A DNA stretch of 64,000 bases from Gammaproteobacteria bacterium (GTDB taxonomy: Bacteria > Pseudomonadota > Gammaproteobacteria > Burkholderiales > Nitrosomonadaceae). The notes beneath the pieces are model-generated. The model did not search any database. It was not told the origin of the DNA and worked only from the letters and a program-made list of their open reading frames with translations. Positions 26,318 through 35,162 of the stretch are shown here, in pieces. The translations under genes were made by a program, and so were the position numbers. The DNA lies in NCBI GenBank assembly GCA_015709635.1, contig CP054180.1, positions 2,046,001 to 2,110,000 of the forward strand, given 5' to 3'. How positions within the stretch are numbered: position 1 is the stretch's first letter; each line of letters opens with the position of its first letter.

Positions 26318-26456
26318 ATATTCCTAAGCACTCATTACGTTACAAATTCCCAATGGATAAAGCATCCGCCACCTTCAACTTCATTTTGTTTCTACATACA
26401 AAAGCCTTTCTGTCAATAGCCGATAGGAATGAACCTGACGTGATGATCGGTGCGCA

Positions 26457-27278
26457 TCATTTTTTCTTTTTCCCGTCTTGATCAAAAGGATTGTCCTGAA
26501 AAGGCTCGTAATAAAGATCCAACGGCAGTTTACCATCGTGCACGAGAAATTCACGTTGCTGCATGGAAGCTTCGCGCACGAATAAATAAGGATCTATCGC
26601 TGCTTCATCACGTATTTTCATCGGCCCCATCAAACGAGCACGTTTATCAATAGCACCCAGGATGGTCAGGGGCGCCGCAAAATAGGAACCTACCACAATA
26701 CCTGTATAAAACAACACATTAGTAAAAATACCCACGGGAATATTGGTTACGTCACGCTCACTACTCGGACCGATAAAGGGGATGAACAAATAAGACCCGG
26801 GATTCACACCCCAAACACCCAGCGTTTGGCCAAAATCTTCATCATTCTTCTGCAACCCCATATGTGATGCCATATCAAAAAGCCCGAGCATTCCCACCGT
26901 TGAGTTCACAAAAAAACGCAACGTATCGGAAGCACCTTGCTTCACTTTGCCCTGCAGAAAAGAATTCAGCATGACATTGGGATAGGATAAGTTATCATAG
27001 AAATTGCCGATCGACCGCTGCGCGGCATTAGGAACATAGTCAATGTAGGCGTTGACAATGGGCACAAACACCGTCCGATCCACCTTGTCGGTAAAATCAT
27101 AAGAAGCGCGATTAATCTTTTCGTGCGGATCAACCGGATCCACTTCCGGATCACCATTTTTCGGTACTGATGCACAGCCTTGTACAGCAATGGTACAGAT
27201 AAACAACAAAATAACAATCAGATAACTATGATTTATTAGCGGATTCGTATTTCTCAAAATACCATTTTTCTCGTTCAT
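26457..27278 (-). CDS. mlaA: MlaA-family outer-membrane lipoprotein (VacJ)
   Basis: A 273-residue lipoprotein. Seen: a signal segment with lipobox IAVQGC (Cys35), DPHEKINRASYDFTDKVDR, a hydrophobic YFAAPLTILGAIDKRARL region, and the GSYLFIPFIGPSSERD and DPYLFVREASMQQREFLV segments. MlaA, with OmpC-like porins, removes phospholipids from the outer leaflet and hands them to MlaC/MlaFEDB; none of those is in the window. It is 140 bases downstream of the start of shc in the same orientation, and it might belong to the hopanoid group, as MlaA-like lipoproteins sit in hopanoid clusters elsewhere; here that is inference. Confidence 0.9.
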   Translation of the reverse strand: MNEKNGILRNTNPLINHSYLIVILLFICTIAVQGCASVPKNGDPEVDPVDPHEKINRASYDFTDKVDRTVFVPIVNAYIDYVPNAAQRSIGNFYDNLSYPNVMLNSFLQGKVKQGASDTLRFFVNSTVGMLGLFDMASHMGLQKNDEDFGQTLGVWGVNPGSYLFIPFIGPSSERDVTNIPVGIFTNVLFYTGIVVGSYFAAPLTILGAIDKRARLMGPMKIRDEAAIDPYLFVREASMQQREFLVHDGKLPLDLYYEPFQDNPFDQDGKKKK

Positions 27279-27552
27279 TTAGGTGTAAAACAATCGACCT
27301 GCAAATTTCATAGCAAGAAAACCATTGATCATCGTTGTAGTCGGCTTGACCTGGTGATCCCCAGATTCCGCAACCAAACGGCAACGGCGAACCATCTTTA
27401 GCTACCTGCCTGTTCCTATATGTATTTTCAGTCAAAATTGATTAGACCGAAGTATACACTACTACTTTGGACCATGTTTTATCGCATTTACCATCCCGGC
27501 CTTGCGGAAAAACCACTTTTTCTCATTTGAAATTGATGGGATTGAATTAAAC

Positions 27553-28161
27553 TTAGGTTTCGCGTTCTCCGTGCACTATTTCGACCAACTTCAATGCCTG
27601 CAATTCCATTTCTATAACGATATCATCAACTTTGGCACGGAAGTGGCGGTAGAAAATCATACTGGGTATGGCGACCAGAATCCCGAAGGCGGAATTATAC
27701 AAAGCCACGGAAATTCCGTAGGCAAGCTGTACCGGGTTACTACCGGCGGGCGAATTCGATCCGAAAATCTCAATCATGCCGACTAAAGTACCAAATAGCC
27801 CCATCAGAGGACTCAATGCGGCAATCGTTCCCAATGTTGTCAGATAGCGATTCAAATCATGCACAATCACACGGCCGGACTCTTCGATCGACTCTTTCAT
27901 GATTTCGCGCGTACTTTTAACATTCTTAAGTCCGGATGCAAGAATTTGTCCCAAAGGAGAGTGCTTCTGCAAGCGCGTCAGCATTTCGGGATTCACGCCA
28001 TTGCGCTTATATTCATTCAGCACTCTGGGCAGTAATTCTTTCGGCGCAATAATGCTCAATCGCAGTGTCCACATGCGCTCCCCAATAATTCCCACGGCCA
28101 CGACGGAAGCAATGATAATAGGCCAAATCGGCCAACCGGCCGCCTGAATTAACGATAACAC
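27553..28161 (-). CDS. MotA/TolQ/ExbB-family proton channel protein
   Basis: A 202-residue inner-membrane protein. Seen: an N-terminal helix (WPIIIASVVAVGIIGERMW), a cytoplasmic loop, and two later helices with TLGTIAALSPLMGLFGTLVG and LYNSAFGILVAIPSMIFYRH, the conserved TolQ/ExbB channel segments. It would use proton flow to drive an ExbD/TolR partner. That partner is not visible: downstream is MlaA and the 274-base gap contains no ExbD-like start. It is divergent from xseA. Annotation as ExbB rather than TolQ is not decidable from the sequence alone. Confidence 0.88.
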   Translation of the reverse strand: MLSLIQAAGWPIWPIIIASVVAVGIIGERMWTLRLSIIAPKELLPRVLNEYKRNGVNPEMLTRLQKHSPLGQILASGLKNVKSTREIMKESIEESGRVIVHDLNRYLTTLGTIAALSPLMGLFGTLVGMIEIFGSNSPAGSNPVQLAYGISVALYNSAFGILVAIPSMIFYRHFRAKVDDIVIEMELQALKLVEIVHGERET

Positions 28162-28519
28162 GTAATAGTCTCCTCACTCATTCTAGATCCGGGTATCATT
28201 CTGTGTCCCACTATATTACCCGATTGGCATATTTTATAACTAAGAAACCGGTGCGGCATGCAATGTATCGCAATACGAAATTTGCTGCAAAAAATGATCG
28301 GTTTTCTATCCACAATTTCTGTGGATAAGTATGTGAGTATGTCACCAATAGGAGAATTAAGTGACCAGATTCAAACATTTTTTCTACCTTGATTATTTTT
28401 TAATCTCACACAATATTGGTTAACAAACAATAACTTATATGGAATTATAGCACTTTCCCGGACTTCAGCATTATGCTGATTGCCACGATGAATCATGCGG
28501 ATAATGACATATTTTCACG
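28162..28519. other. Divergent intergenic region with paired DnaA-box-like sites
   Basis: A 358-base gap between the divergent ExbB-like gene and xseA. It contains CTATCCACA at 28306-28314 and TGTGGATAA at 28320-28328: two DnaA-box-like 9-mers in inverted orientation, one perfect (reverse complement TTATCCACA), the other with one mismatch. About 100 bases of AT-rich sequence follow before xseA. Probably promoter and regulatory DNA for both genes. Two boxes are far fewer than an origin needs. Confidence 0.45.
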
Positions 28520-29887
28520 ATGAGCCTCTTTCCTTTTCCCCTAACGAATCTTACACACAAAGTGCTCACGGTCAGTGAGTTGAATAACAACACCAAGCAA
28601 TTCCTGGAACAAAACATTCCGTTGCTGTGGGTAAAAGGTGAAGTCTCGAATCTGAAGTGCTATCAATCCGGTCACTGGTACTTCTCGCTCAAGGATGCCG
28701 GCGCGCAAATCCGTTGTGTGCTGTTCAGCCACAAGCATCAATACCTGGATTGGCAGCCTAAAGATGGCATGCAAGTCGAAGTGCTGGCACTGGTCACTCT
28801 CTATGAACCCCGCGGGGATTTTCAGCTCAACGTTGAAACGATGCGGCGCGCCGGTTTAGGAGAATTATTCGAGGCATTCGAGAAGCTTAAAGCAAAACTG
28901 GACACAGCCGGATTGTTTGATCCGGTGAAGAAACAACCACTGCCTGCATTCCCGAAACAAATCGGTATCGTCACCTCTCCCGATACAGCGGCATTGCGCG
29001 ATGTTCTATCGACATTGCAACGCCGCATGCCATCCCTGCCGGTTATCATCTACCCTGCTTTGGTACAAGGAAAAACCGCGGCCAGTATGATCGCTGCGGC
29101 AATAACAACGGCCAGTCAGCGTGCGGAATGCGATGTGCTGATCGTATGCCGTGGCGGCGGCAGTATCGAAGATTTATGGGCATTCAACGAGGAAATCGTT
29201 GCCCTTGCCATCGCTGCCAGCGCCATTCCGGTGATCAGCGGTATCGGTCACGAAACCGATTTTACCATCGCGGATTTTGCCGCCGATGTTCGCGCACCAA
29301 CGCCAACCGCAGCCGCTGAAATGGCAAGCAAGGATCGTAAGGAATTAAGCCAACGCCTGCACGCACTGCAGCAGCGCATGGCTCGCATCATGTTGCATCG
29401 CGTAGAGAATGTCATGCAACGGATCGATATTCTGTCGCATCGTCTCATTTATCCGGGCGATCGGATCAAACAGCAATCCCTTCATTTGCACCATCTGCAT
29501 GACCGGCTCAGCAAAACTTACACTCATCAAATGGAAAGAAAGCAGTGGAAATTATTCGAATTCAATCGACGTCTGGCAGTGGCAAGTCCCAATATCGCTA
29601 GAATCGGAGAACAACAACAGGAATTGGCCGCTCGTTTCCATTCTGCATATATCCGCCATTTCGAGATCTTGTCAGTCAAGCTTCAGCATATGCAAGCACA
29701 GTTATCCCATTTGAATCCGCAATCAGTACTGGAGCGCGGATACAGCATCACGTACACCTTGCAGAACACCATCGTCCATGACAGCAAACAAATTCATTGC
29801 GGTGATCGAATTCAGGTAAAATTCGCGCACGGAATGTGCGAAGCGGATGTTACAAAAATCAGTAGCTCCCAAGAAAACGCTGAATAA
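28520..29887 (+). CDS. xseA: Exodeoxyribonuclease VII large subunit
   Basis: A 455-residue XseA, the catalytic subunit of exonuclease VII, a single-strand-specific exonuclease. Seen: the N-terminal OB domain with TVSELNNNTKQFLEQNIPLLW and KGEVSNLKCYQSGHWYFSLK, the central catalytic region with IGIVTSPDTAALRDVLSTL and VCRGGGSIEDLWAFNEE, SGIGHETDFTIADFAADVRA, and a long coiled-coil tail. Length is normal. The small subunit xseB is not in the window. Confidence 0.95.
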   Translation: MSLFPFPLTNLTHKVLTVSELNNNTKQFLEQNIPLLWVKGEVSNLKCYQSGHWYFSLKDAGAQIRCVLFSHKHQYLDWQPKDGMQVEVLALVTLYEPRGDFQLNVETMRRAGLGELFEAFEKLKAKLDTAGLFDPVKKQPLPAFPKQIGIVTSPDTAALRDVLSTLQRRMPSLPVIIYPALVQGKTAASMIAAAITTASQRAECDVLIVCRGGGSIEDLWAFNEEIVALAIAASAIPVISGIGHETDFTIADFAADVRAPTPTAAAEMASKDRKELSQRLHALQQRMARIMLHRVENVMQRIDILSHRLIYPGDRIKQQSLHLHHLHDRLSKTYTHQMERKQWKLFEFNRRLAVASPNIARIGEQQQELAARFHSAYIRHFEILSVKLQHMQAQLSHLNPQSVLERGYSITYTLQNTIVHDSKQIHCGDRIQVKFAHGMCEADVTKISSSQENAE

Positions 29888-30080
29888 TTCGTCGTGCAAG
29901 ATCAGATGCAAAGCGGATGGAACGCAGGAAATGAGGCATATCATAGAGATAGTCGAGTTTCCGGGCGCCACCCAACGCAGCAGACCGCTTGCACAGACAA
30001 TTATTCAACGTTTCCCTAACGCACAAACACTCACGCAATCTTTACTTTATTTCACAAAAACCAGAAGGACTGGATCGCCG

Positions 30081-30455
30081 ATGCCAAAAACTTTTCTCAT
30101 CTTAGGTACACTGAATACGGTTTTATGTATCGCATTGGGCGCTTTCGGCGCGCACGGCCTGAAACGGGTATTATCGGCCGATATGCTGACGGTCTATCAC
30201 ACCGCTGTGCAATACCATTTTTATCACGCCTTTGGAATCGTCGTCGTCGGCTTACTGTTGCTGCATTTCCCGAAATCCCGCCTCATACCGATCTCCGGCT
30301 GGCTGATGATGACGGGCATTGTATTGTTCAGTTTCAGCCTGTATGCACTTAGCGTAACCGAGGTGCGCGGACTCGGCATGATCACGCCGTTCGGTGGTGT
30401 TTCGTTCCTCACCGCCTGGTTATTGCTTGCCTATGCCATCTGGAAAGAAAAATGA
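30081..30455 (+). CDS. DUF423 family small membrane protein
   Basis: A 124-residue four-helix membrane protein. Seen: TLNTVLCIALGAFGAHGLKR at the start, with the GAFGAHGL signature of the DUF423/YgdD family, VYHTAVQYHFYHAFGIV, FSFSLYALSVTEVRGLG, and TPFGGVSFLTAWLLLA at the end. ATG at 30081 is chosen because the family begins there; an in-frame start far upstream would add about 78 unrelated residues. Function is unknown. It converges with the small periplasmic gene at 30481. Confidence 0.88.
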   Translation: MPKTFLILGTLNTVLCIALGAFGAHGLKRVLSADMLTVYHTAVQYHFYHAFGIVVVGLLLLHFPKSRLIPISGWLMMTGIVLFSFSLYALSVTEVRGLGMITPFGGVSFLTAWLLLAYAIWKEK

Positions 30456-30480
30456 AATGACTGGTCGCGCCTATCCCTGC

Positions 30481-30822
30481 CTACATTGCCATTTTCCGGT
30501 GTAAAGCGGCCATTTCTTTATTACGTTCCACTGCTTTCGTATATTCCCGCAATAAAGCTTCATGGTGCGCCCGGAAATCTTGGCCTTCCCGACCATAATA
30601 TTCGCTATGATGCTTATATTCTTCCAACAGTTTTTTTTGCTCCTCGGCTTTGGCACTCATTTCATCAACTTCTCTTTCATACATCTCGGCCAATCCGATA
30701 TGGTCAAATTTAGTTTTTGCTTGAGCTTCAGCCTTGTCCATTTTTCCTAACTCTGCAATCGACACACAAGGGACAAATAAAGTGGAAGTAATCAAAACTA
30801 TGATCATTATCTTTGTTCGCAT
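30481..30822 (-). CDS. Small periplasmic helical protein, unknown
   Basis: A 113-residue exported protein. An N-terminal signal (MIIVLITSTLFVPCVSIAEL) is followed by a helical, strongly charged body with many Glu, Lys and Ala residues and heptad-like spacing, including MYEREVDEMSAKAEEQKKLL, probably a coiled coil. It is rich in histidine and tyrosine in the second half (HHSEYYGREGQDF). ATG at 30822 has a GAGG site upstream and is preferred over a start 21 codons earlier that has no signal-like context. I recognise no family. Confidence 0.65.
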   Translation of the reverse strand: MRTKIMIIVLITSTLFVPCVSIAELGKMDKAEAQAKTKFDHIGLAEMYEREVDEMSAKAEEQKKLLEEYKHHSEYYGREGQDFRAHHEALLREYTKAVERNKEMAALHRKMAM

Positions 30823-30974
30823 GGTAAATTTCCTCAATTTGACAATTAAAAAGCAAACTCCAGTGCTACTATCCATACTCGACAAGCTTCCTGCTCATAA
30901 TAACAAACTATCCGAAATCCACAAATGCTAAATGGATAAACCAAGCGATCAATTAGATTGAAGAGAAAAACAAC

Positions 30975-31448
30975 ATGAAACTACTGTTTTTATTTATTCT
31001 ACTTTGCTGTATCGGTCTTCTAGGTTATGCGCAATTTTTACAGCACGCGCAAGGATTGTTACCCTGCCCGTTGTGCGTGGCACAGCGTGTTGCTTACTGG
31101 CTATTGGGGTTAACCGCGCTGCTCGCGTTTCTTCATAACCCCAAAATGATCGGACGCCAGATCTACGGTTTCTTGTTATGTGGATTCGCCTTCACGGGCA
31201 TAGTCATCGCCGCGCGGCATGCGTGGCTGATACGATATCCTGAAGCGTTTGAATGCGGCATCAGTCCCGAAGAAGCTTTTCTAAATTCTTTGCCGATCGC
31301 CGCTTGGTGGCCTGGAATGTTCGAAGCCAATGGTGATTGCGCCAATATCGATTGGCAGTTTTTATCGCTCACTATCCCCGATTGGTCATTGATTGCTTTT
31401 ACGAGCCTGGGAAGTCTCGCGCTTTATGTGTTATTGGCTAAAAAATAA
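30975..31448 (+). CDS. dsbB: Disulfide bond formation protein DsbB
   Basis: A 157-residue four-helix inner-membrane protein that reoxidises DsbA and passes electrons to quinone. Seen: the first redox pair in LLPCPLCVAQR (Cys31, Cys34), and the second periplasmic pair in FECGISPEE (Cys94) and GDCANIDWQ (Cys122). The N-terminal membrane helix and the quinone-binding region arrangement match. The protein matters here because multiheme cytochromes need careful cysteine redox control in the periplasm. It converges on xerD. Confidence 0.92.
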   Translation: MKLLFLFILLCCIGLLGYAQFLQHAQGLLPCPLCVAQRVAYWLLGLTALLAFLHNPKMIGRQIYGFLLCGFAFTGIVIAARHAWLIRYPEAFECGISPEEAFLNSLPIAAWWPGMFEANGDCANIDWQFLSLTIPDWSLIAFTSLGSLALYVLLAKK

Positions 31449-31464
31449 CCCGACTGCAGGTTGA

Positions 31465-32376
31465 TTAGGCTCGCGGGTGATGCCTGGCGTGCAACTGTTT
31501 CAGGCGTTCACGTGCGATATGGGTGTAAATTTGCGTGGTGGAAATATCGGCATGTCCAAGCAGCAATTGCACTACTCGCAAATCTGCACCGTGATTCAAC
31601 AGATGGGTAGCAAAAGCATGCCGCAAGGTGTGCGGGGAAAGCTGCTTCTCGATGCCGACAACTTGCGCATAGCGTTTAATCAAATACCAAAATGCCTGAC
31701 GTGTCATAGCCGCACCGCGCGCTGTTACAAATATGGTATCCGTGACAATACCATTTAACAGCGCAGGCCTTGCTTCTTTGGTATAACGACTTAACCACTC
31801 AAGAGACTCTTCTCCCAATGGTGCAAGACGCTCCTTTCTGCCTTTGCCCATGACTCGCAAAACGCCCATGTCCATACCGAGCTGCGAATACTTCAAATTG
31901 ATCAATTCCGATACACGTAATCCGCTGGCGTACAAAACTTCCAGCATGGCACGATCGCGTAAACCGAGTGGATATTTAAGATCAGGAGCACTCAGCAACA
32001 ACTCGACTTCTTGCTCTGTCAAGCTCTCCGGCAAGCTACGCTGCAATTTCGGCGTTTCAATATTAAGACTTGGGTCCGTGGTAATTTTTCCCTGACGTAA
32101 TAAAAAACGATAGAAACGCTTTAGGCTGGATAATTCACGACTGGTCGTACTGGCCTTGATCTTAGCGGAAACTCTGGAGGCTAAAAATTCAAGCAGATCG
32201 GTATGTGTAGCATCAGTCAGTACCCTGTTATCTTGATTGCGCTTTCTAAGCCATTCGCTGAAAAGTTGCAAATCATTGCGATAACTGTCGAGCGTATTGC
32301 GCGATAAGCCATCTTCCAGCCATAAAGCATCGGAAAATTCATCCAGCAGACCGGCATTGAGTTCAGGCGCTCTCAT
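31465..32376 (-). CDS. xerD: Site-specific tyrosine recombinase XerD
   Basis: A 303-residue tyrosine recombinase. Seen: an N-terminal SAM-like domain (DEFSDALWLEDGLSRNTL), catalytic Arg in YASGLRVSEL, the HTLRHAFATHLLNHG box, LLGHADISTTQIYTH with the nucleophilic tyrosine, and a C terminus RLKQLHARHHPRA. The C-terminal ARHHPRA and size favour XerD over XerC; the pair resolves chromosome dimers at dif. ATG 32376 overlaps the ogt stop (32363) by 14 bases; a start at 32424 would overlap by 62. No dif site is visible nearby. Confidence 0.9.
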   Translation of the reverse strand: MRAPELNAGLLDEFSDALWLEDGLSRNTLDSYRNDLQLFSEWLRKRNQDNRVLTDATHTDLLEFLASRVSAKIKASTTSRELSSLKRFYRFLLRQGKITTDPSLNIETPKLQRSLPESLTEQEVELLLSAPDLKYPLGLRDRAMLEVLYASGLRVSELINLKYSQLGMDMGVLRVMGKGRKERLAPLGEESLEWLSRYTKEARPALLNGIVTDTIFVTARGAAMTRQAFWYLIKRYAQVVGIEKQLSPHTLRHAFATHLLNHGADLRVVQLLLGHADISTTQIYTHIARERLKQLHARHHPRA

Positions 32377-32866
32377 GCTGCAATAACCAACGTTTGATTT
32401 CGAGAGGATTTCCATCACTCGCATTCATGAAACCTCCTAATCCGCCATTTTTGGAAATAACCCGATGGCAAGGTATGATGATCGGTATCCGGTTGGCGCC
32501 GCATGCTCTGCCTACTGCTCTGGGTGCAGAGTGCAATTGCACTGCAATTTCCGCATAACTGCTCGTTTCTCCACTCGGAATTGCCTGAATAACCTGCCAC
32601 ACGCGCTGCTGATGAGTTGTTCCGCCGATATGCAAACTTAGATCAAATATAAAATCCGGTTTGATCAGATAAGCTTGCAACTGCCTGCAAACCTCTTTCG
32701 CCAGCAAAGTTTGCGGCGCTAATGTACCGGTATCGACCGGCAAATAGTCAATGGCAGTAAGCCAATCTTCTTCCGTTTTGATACCGAGTACAGCAAATGG
32801 TGTCAGCAGCTTTGCCTGATACGTTTCGATTGAATCTGCAATTTGATTTTTTTTTGATCTACTCAC
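32363..32866 (-). CDS. ogt: Methylated-DNA-protein-cysteine methyltransferase
   Basis: A 167-residue O6-alkylguanine-DNA alkyltransferase, a suicide DNA repair protein. Seen: the QRVWQVIQAIPSGETSSYAE helix-turn-helix region, RAVGRACGANRIPIIIPCHR with the acceptor cysteine Cys133, and VISKNGGLGGF. It lacks the Ada N-terminal domain, so it is the Ogt type. It is followed on the same strand by xerD with overlap. Confidence 0.94.
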   Translation of the reverse strand: MSRSKKNQIADSIETYQAKLLTPFAVLGIKTEEDWLTAIDYLPVDTGTLAPQTLLAKEVCRQLQAYLIKPDFIFDLSLHIGGTTHQQRVWQVIQAIPSGETSSYAEIAVQLHSAPRAVGRACGANRIPIIIPCHRVISKNGGLGGFMNASDGNPLEIKRWLLQHESA

Positions 32867-32962
32867 TGTTTACCTGAGCATTTACCTGAAAAATTGTTCA
32901 ACGCTTCTGTATGCAAACGATGGACAGCTGAAATACAGAGAAGTTTCAAGCGAAACTTGAAT

Positions 32963-32992
32963 CTTCCGGCATCATCAGGGTGATGCCGGAAG
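32963..32992 (-). terminator. Hairpin downstream of htpG
   Basis: A 12-bp perfect stem, CTTCCGGCATCA paired with TGATGCCGGAAG, around a 6-base loop, 30 bases after the htpG stop. On the minus strand it is followed by ATTCAAGTTT rather than a solid T run, so it is a weak intrinsic terminator or mRNA-stabilising hairpin. A second small inverted repeat (AAGTTTC with its complement) is adjacent at about 32941-32959. Confidence 0.6.
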
Positions 32993-33022
32993 TTTGATCG
33001 GAAGTAAGAAACTTTATCGGTT

Positions 33023-34933
33023 TCAGGATTTCAACAATAACAACTCATTCAATCTTTTCACAAATGCGGCTGGATCTTCGAGTTGACCACCTTCAGCCAA
33101 CAAGGCTTGTTCAAATAATAAATGACTCCAGTCTTCGAAATTTTCTATTTCAGTTTTCAATCGTTGAACCATCGGATGGTGCGGATTAATTTCCAGGATC
33201 GGTTTGCTATGTTGCACTTTTTGTCCCGCGGATTTCAGCAGTCTCTCGAGATTACTGCCCATGTCATAAGTATCCGCAACCAAGCAAGCAGGCGATTCGG
33301 TTAAACGGAAAGTAACACGCACATCCTTTACTTGCTCACTGAGTGTTTGTTTCATTTTTTCTGTCAGTTCATGGAAAGCATTAGTTTCTTTTTCACGTTC
33401 TTCTTTCTCGGTCTCGTCTTCCAGATCTCCCAAATCTAAGCCGCCTTTCGCGACTGATTGCAGCAGTTTTTCATCAAATTCGGTTAAATTACTGACGAGC
33501 CATTCATCAATACGATCCGACAGTAATAACACTTCAATGCCTTTTTTACGGAAAATTTCCAAGTGCGGACTGTTCTGTGCGGCTTTCAGGCTATCGGCAG
33601 TCACATAATAAATCTTTTCCTGACCTTCTTTCATGCGCTGCACATAATTATCTAGTGAAACAGCCGGTTCCTCAGTATCACTATGCGTAGTCGTGAAACG
33701 CAGCAACTTCGCGATGCGCTCGCGGTTGGCAAAATCTTCGCCGATTCCTTCTTTCAAAACTTGACCAAACTCACGATAGAATGTCTTATATTTTTCTTCT
33801 CCTTCTTCATCCCCATTTTTGGATAAATCCTCGATCAATCCCAGCACTTTTTTGACTACACCGGCACGGATCGAGTCGATATCTTTGGATTCCTGTAAGA
33901 TTTCGCGCGACACATTCAACGGCAGATTATTCGAGTCGATTACACCGCGTACAAAACGCAAGTAGTTCGGCAGCAGTTTTTCTGCATCATCCATAATGAA
34001 TACACGTTGCACATATAATTTAATTCCATGGCGGCGTTCGCGATCAAACAAATCGAAAGGTGCGCGTGCCGGGATATACAGTAGTTGTGTGTACTCTTGT
34101 TTGCCCTCTACGCGCGCATGCAAATAAGCCAATGGTGGCTCAAAATCATGCGCTACATGTTTATAAAATTCATTGTACTGTTCAACGGTAATTTCATTTT
34201 TGGGACGCGCCCACAATGCATTGGCCTGGTTAATCGTTTCGTCTTCATCGGTAATTTTATTTTTGCTTTCTTCTTGCAACCATTCTTCCTTTTTCATCAC
34301 GATCGGCAGCGTAATGTGATCGGAATACTTTCGAATGATATTGCGAATACGCATACCATTGAGAAAATCATCTTCACCATCGCGCAAATGCAGAATGATG
34401 TCAGTACCTCTGGCCGACTTCTCAATAGTCTCCAATGTATAATCACCTTCGCCGCTGGATTCCCAGCGCACACCGTGCTCGGCAGTCAATCCCGCACGCC
34501 GGGTGATCAAAGTAACCTTGTCGGTAATAATAAATGCGGAATAAAAGCCAACACCAAATTGACCGATTAAATGTGCATCTTTGGCTTGATCACCCGTTAA
34601 AGAGTTAAAAAATTCACGGGTGCCTGACTTCGCGATGGTTCCGATATGATCAATGACTTCTTGTCGCGACATACCGATCCCATTGTCGGAGATGGTAATC
34701 GTCCGCTCGGCAGCATCATAGCTCACGCGGATTTTAAGATCGGAATCCGATTCATAAAGCGCAGCATCCGTGAGACCTTCAAAACGCAATTTATCAGCCG
34801 CATCAGAAGCATTTGAAATCAATTCACGCAAGAAAATTTCCTTATTACTGTATAAGGAATGAATCATTAACTTCAGCAGTTGCTTGGCTTCCGTTTGGAA
34901 GCTTAATTGTTCTTTCGTTGTTTCAGCTTGCAC
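33023..34933 (-). CDS. htpG: Molecular chaperone HtpG (bacterial Hsp90)
   Basis: A 636-residue Hsp90. Seen: MIHSLYSNKEIFLRELISNA and the ATP-binding NASDAADKLRFE, DNGIGMSRQEV, GQFGVGFYSAF, the middle-domain GVIDSNNLPLNVSREILQES and a C-terminal dimerisation domain. The start is a GTG at 34933 preceded by AAGGAG; an upstream in-frame start at 34987 would add 18 residues without support. Length matches family. Confidence 0.96.
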   Translation of the reverse strand: MQAETTKEQLSFQTEAKQLLKLMIHSLYSNKEIFLRELISNASDAADKLRFEGLTDAALYESDSDLKIRVSYDAAERTITISDNGIGMSRQEVIDHIGTIAKSGTREFFNSLTGDQAKDAHLIGQFGVGFYSAFIITDKVTLITRRAGLTAEHGVRWESSGEGDYTLETIEKSARGTDIILHLRDGEDDFLNGMRIRNIIRKYSDHITLPIVMKKEEWLQEESKNKITDEDETINQANALWARPKNEITVEQYNEFYKHVAHDFEPPLAYLHARVEGKQEYTQLLYIPARAPFDLFDRERRHGIKLYVQRVFIMDDAEKLLPNYLRFVRGVIDSNNLPLNVSREILQESKDIDSIRAGVVKKVLGLIEDLSKNGDEEGEEKYKTFYREFGQVLKEGIGEDFANRERIAKLLRFTTTHSDTEEPAVSLDNYVQRMKEGQEKIYYVTADSLKAAQNSPHLEIFRKKGIEVLLLSDRIDEWLVSNLTEFDEKLLQSVAKGGLDLGDLEDETEKEEREKETNAFHELTEKMKQTLSEQVKDVRVTFRLTESPACLVADTYDMGSNLERLLKSAGQKVQHSKPILEINPHHPMVQRLKTEIENFEDWSHLLFEQALLAEGGQLEDPAAFVKRLNELLLLKS

Positions 34934-35162
34934 ATTTATCTCCTTAAATATTTTGTGTTGATATAGGGACTGCACTGAGAAAATCAAGATTGCTTAATAA
35001 CAAATTGATATTTTTCGTGCAACTCACAACCGCTTCGAAGAATACTTCAAAAAGGAGGTAACTAGATAAAGAGAAAGGAATCTCTCGGTTTTGAGGTGTT
35101 TTTTCTGAGAATGTACTGCACAAGGGTATTGGAGCTTAAAATACCCTTGTTTACATATGAAA

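Noticed and set aside
27226..27435. 69-codon minus-strand frame overlapping the start of mlaA
   Set aside because: Overlaps the lipoprotein signal peptide in another frame, with no recognisable motif; the rest of the gap shows no ExbD-like remnant either.
28162..28519. Chromosomal replication origin
   Set aside because: Only two DnaA-box-like sites and no dnaA, gidA or rpmH nearby.
35120..35150. 11-bp hairpin after nuoN as an intrinsic terminator
   Set aside because: The stem ACAAGGGTATT is perfect but no T run follows in the minus direction; recorded only as a possible processing hairpin.
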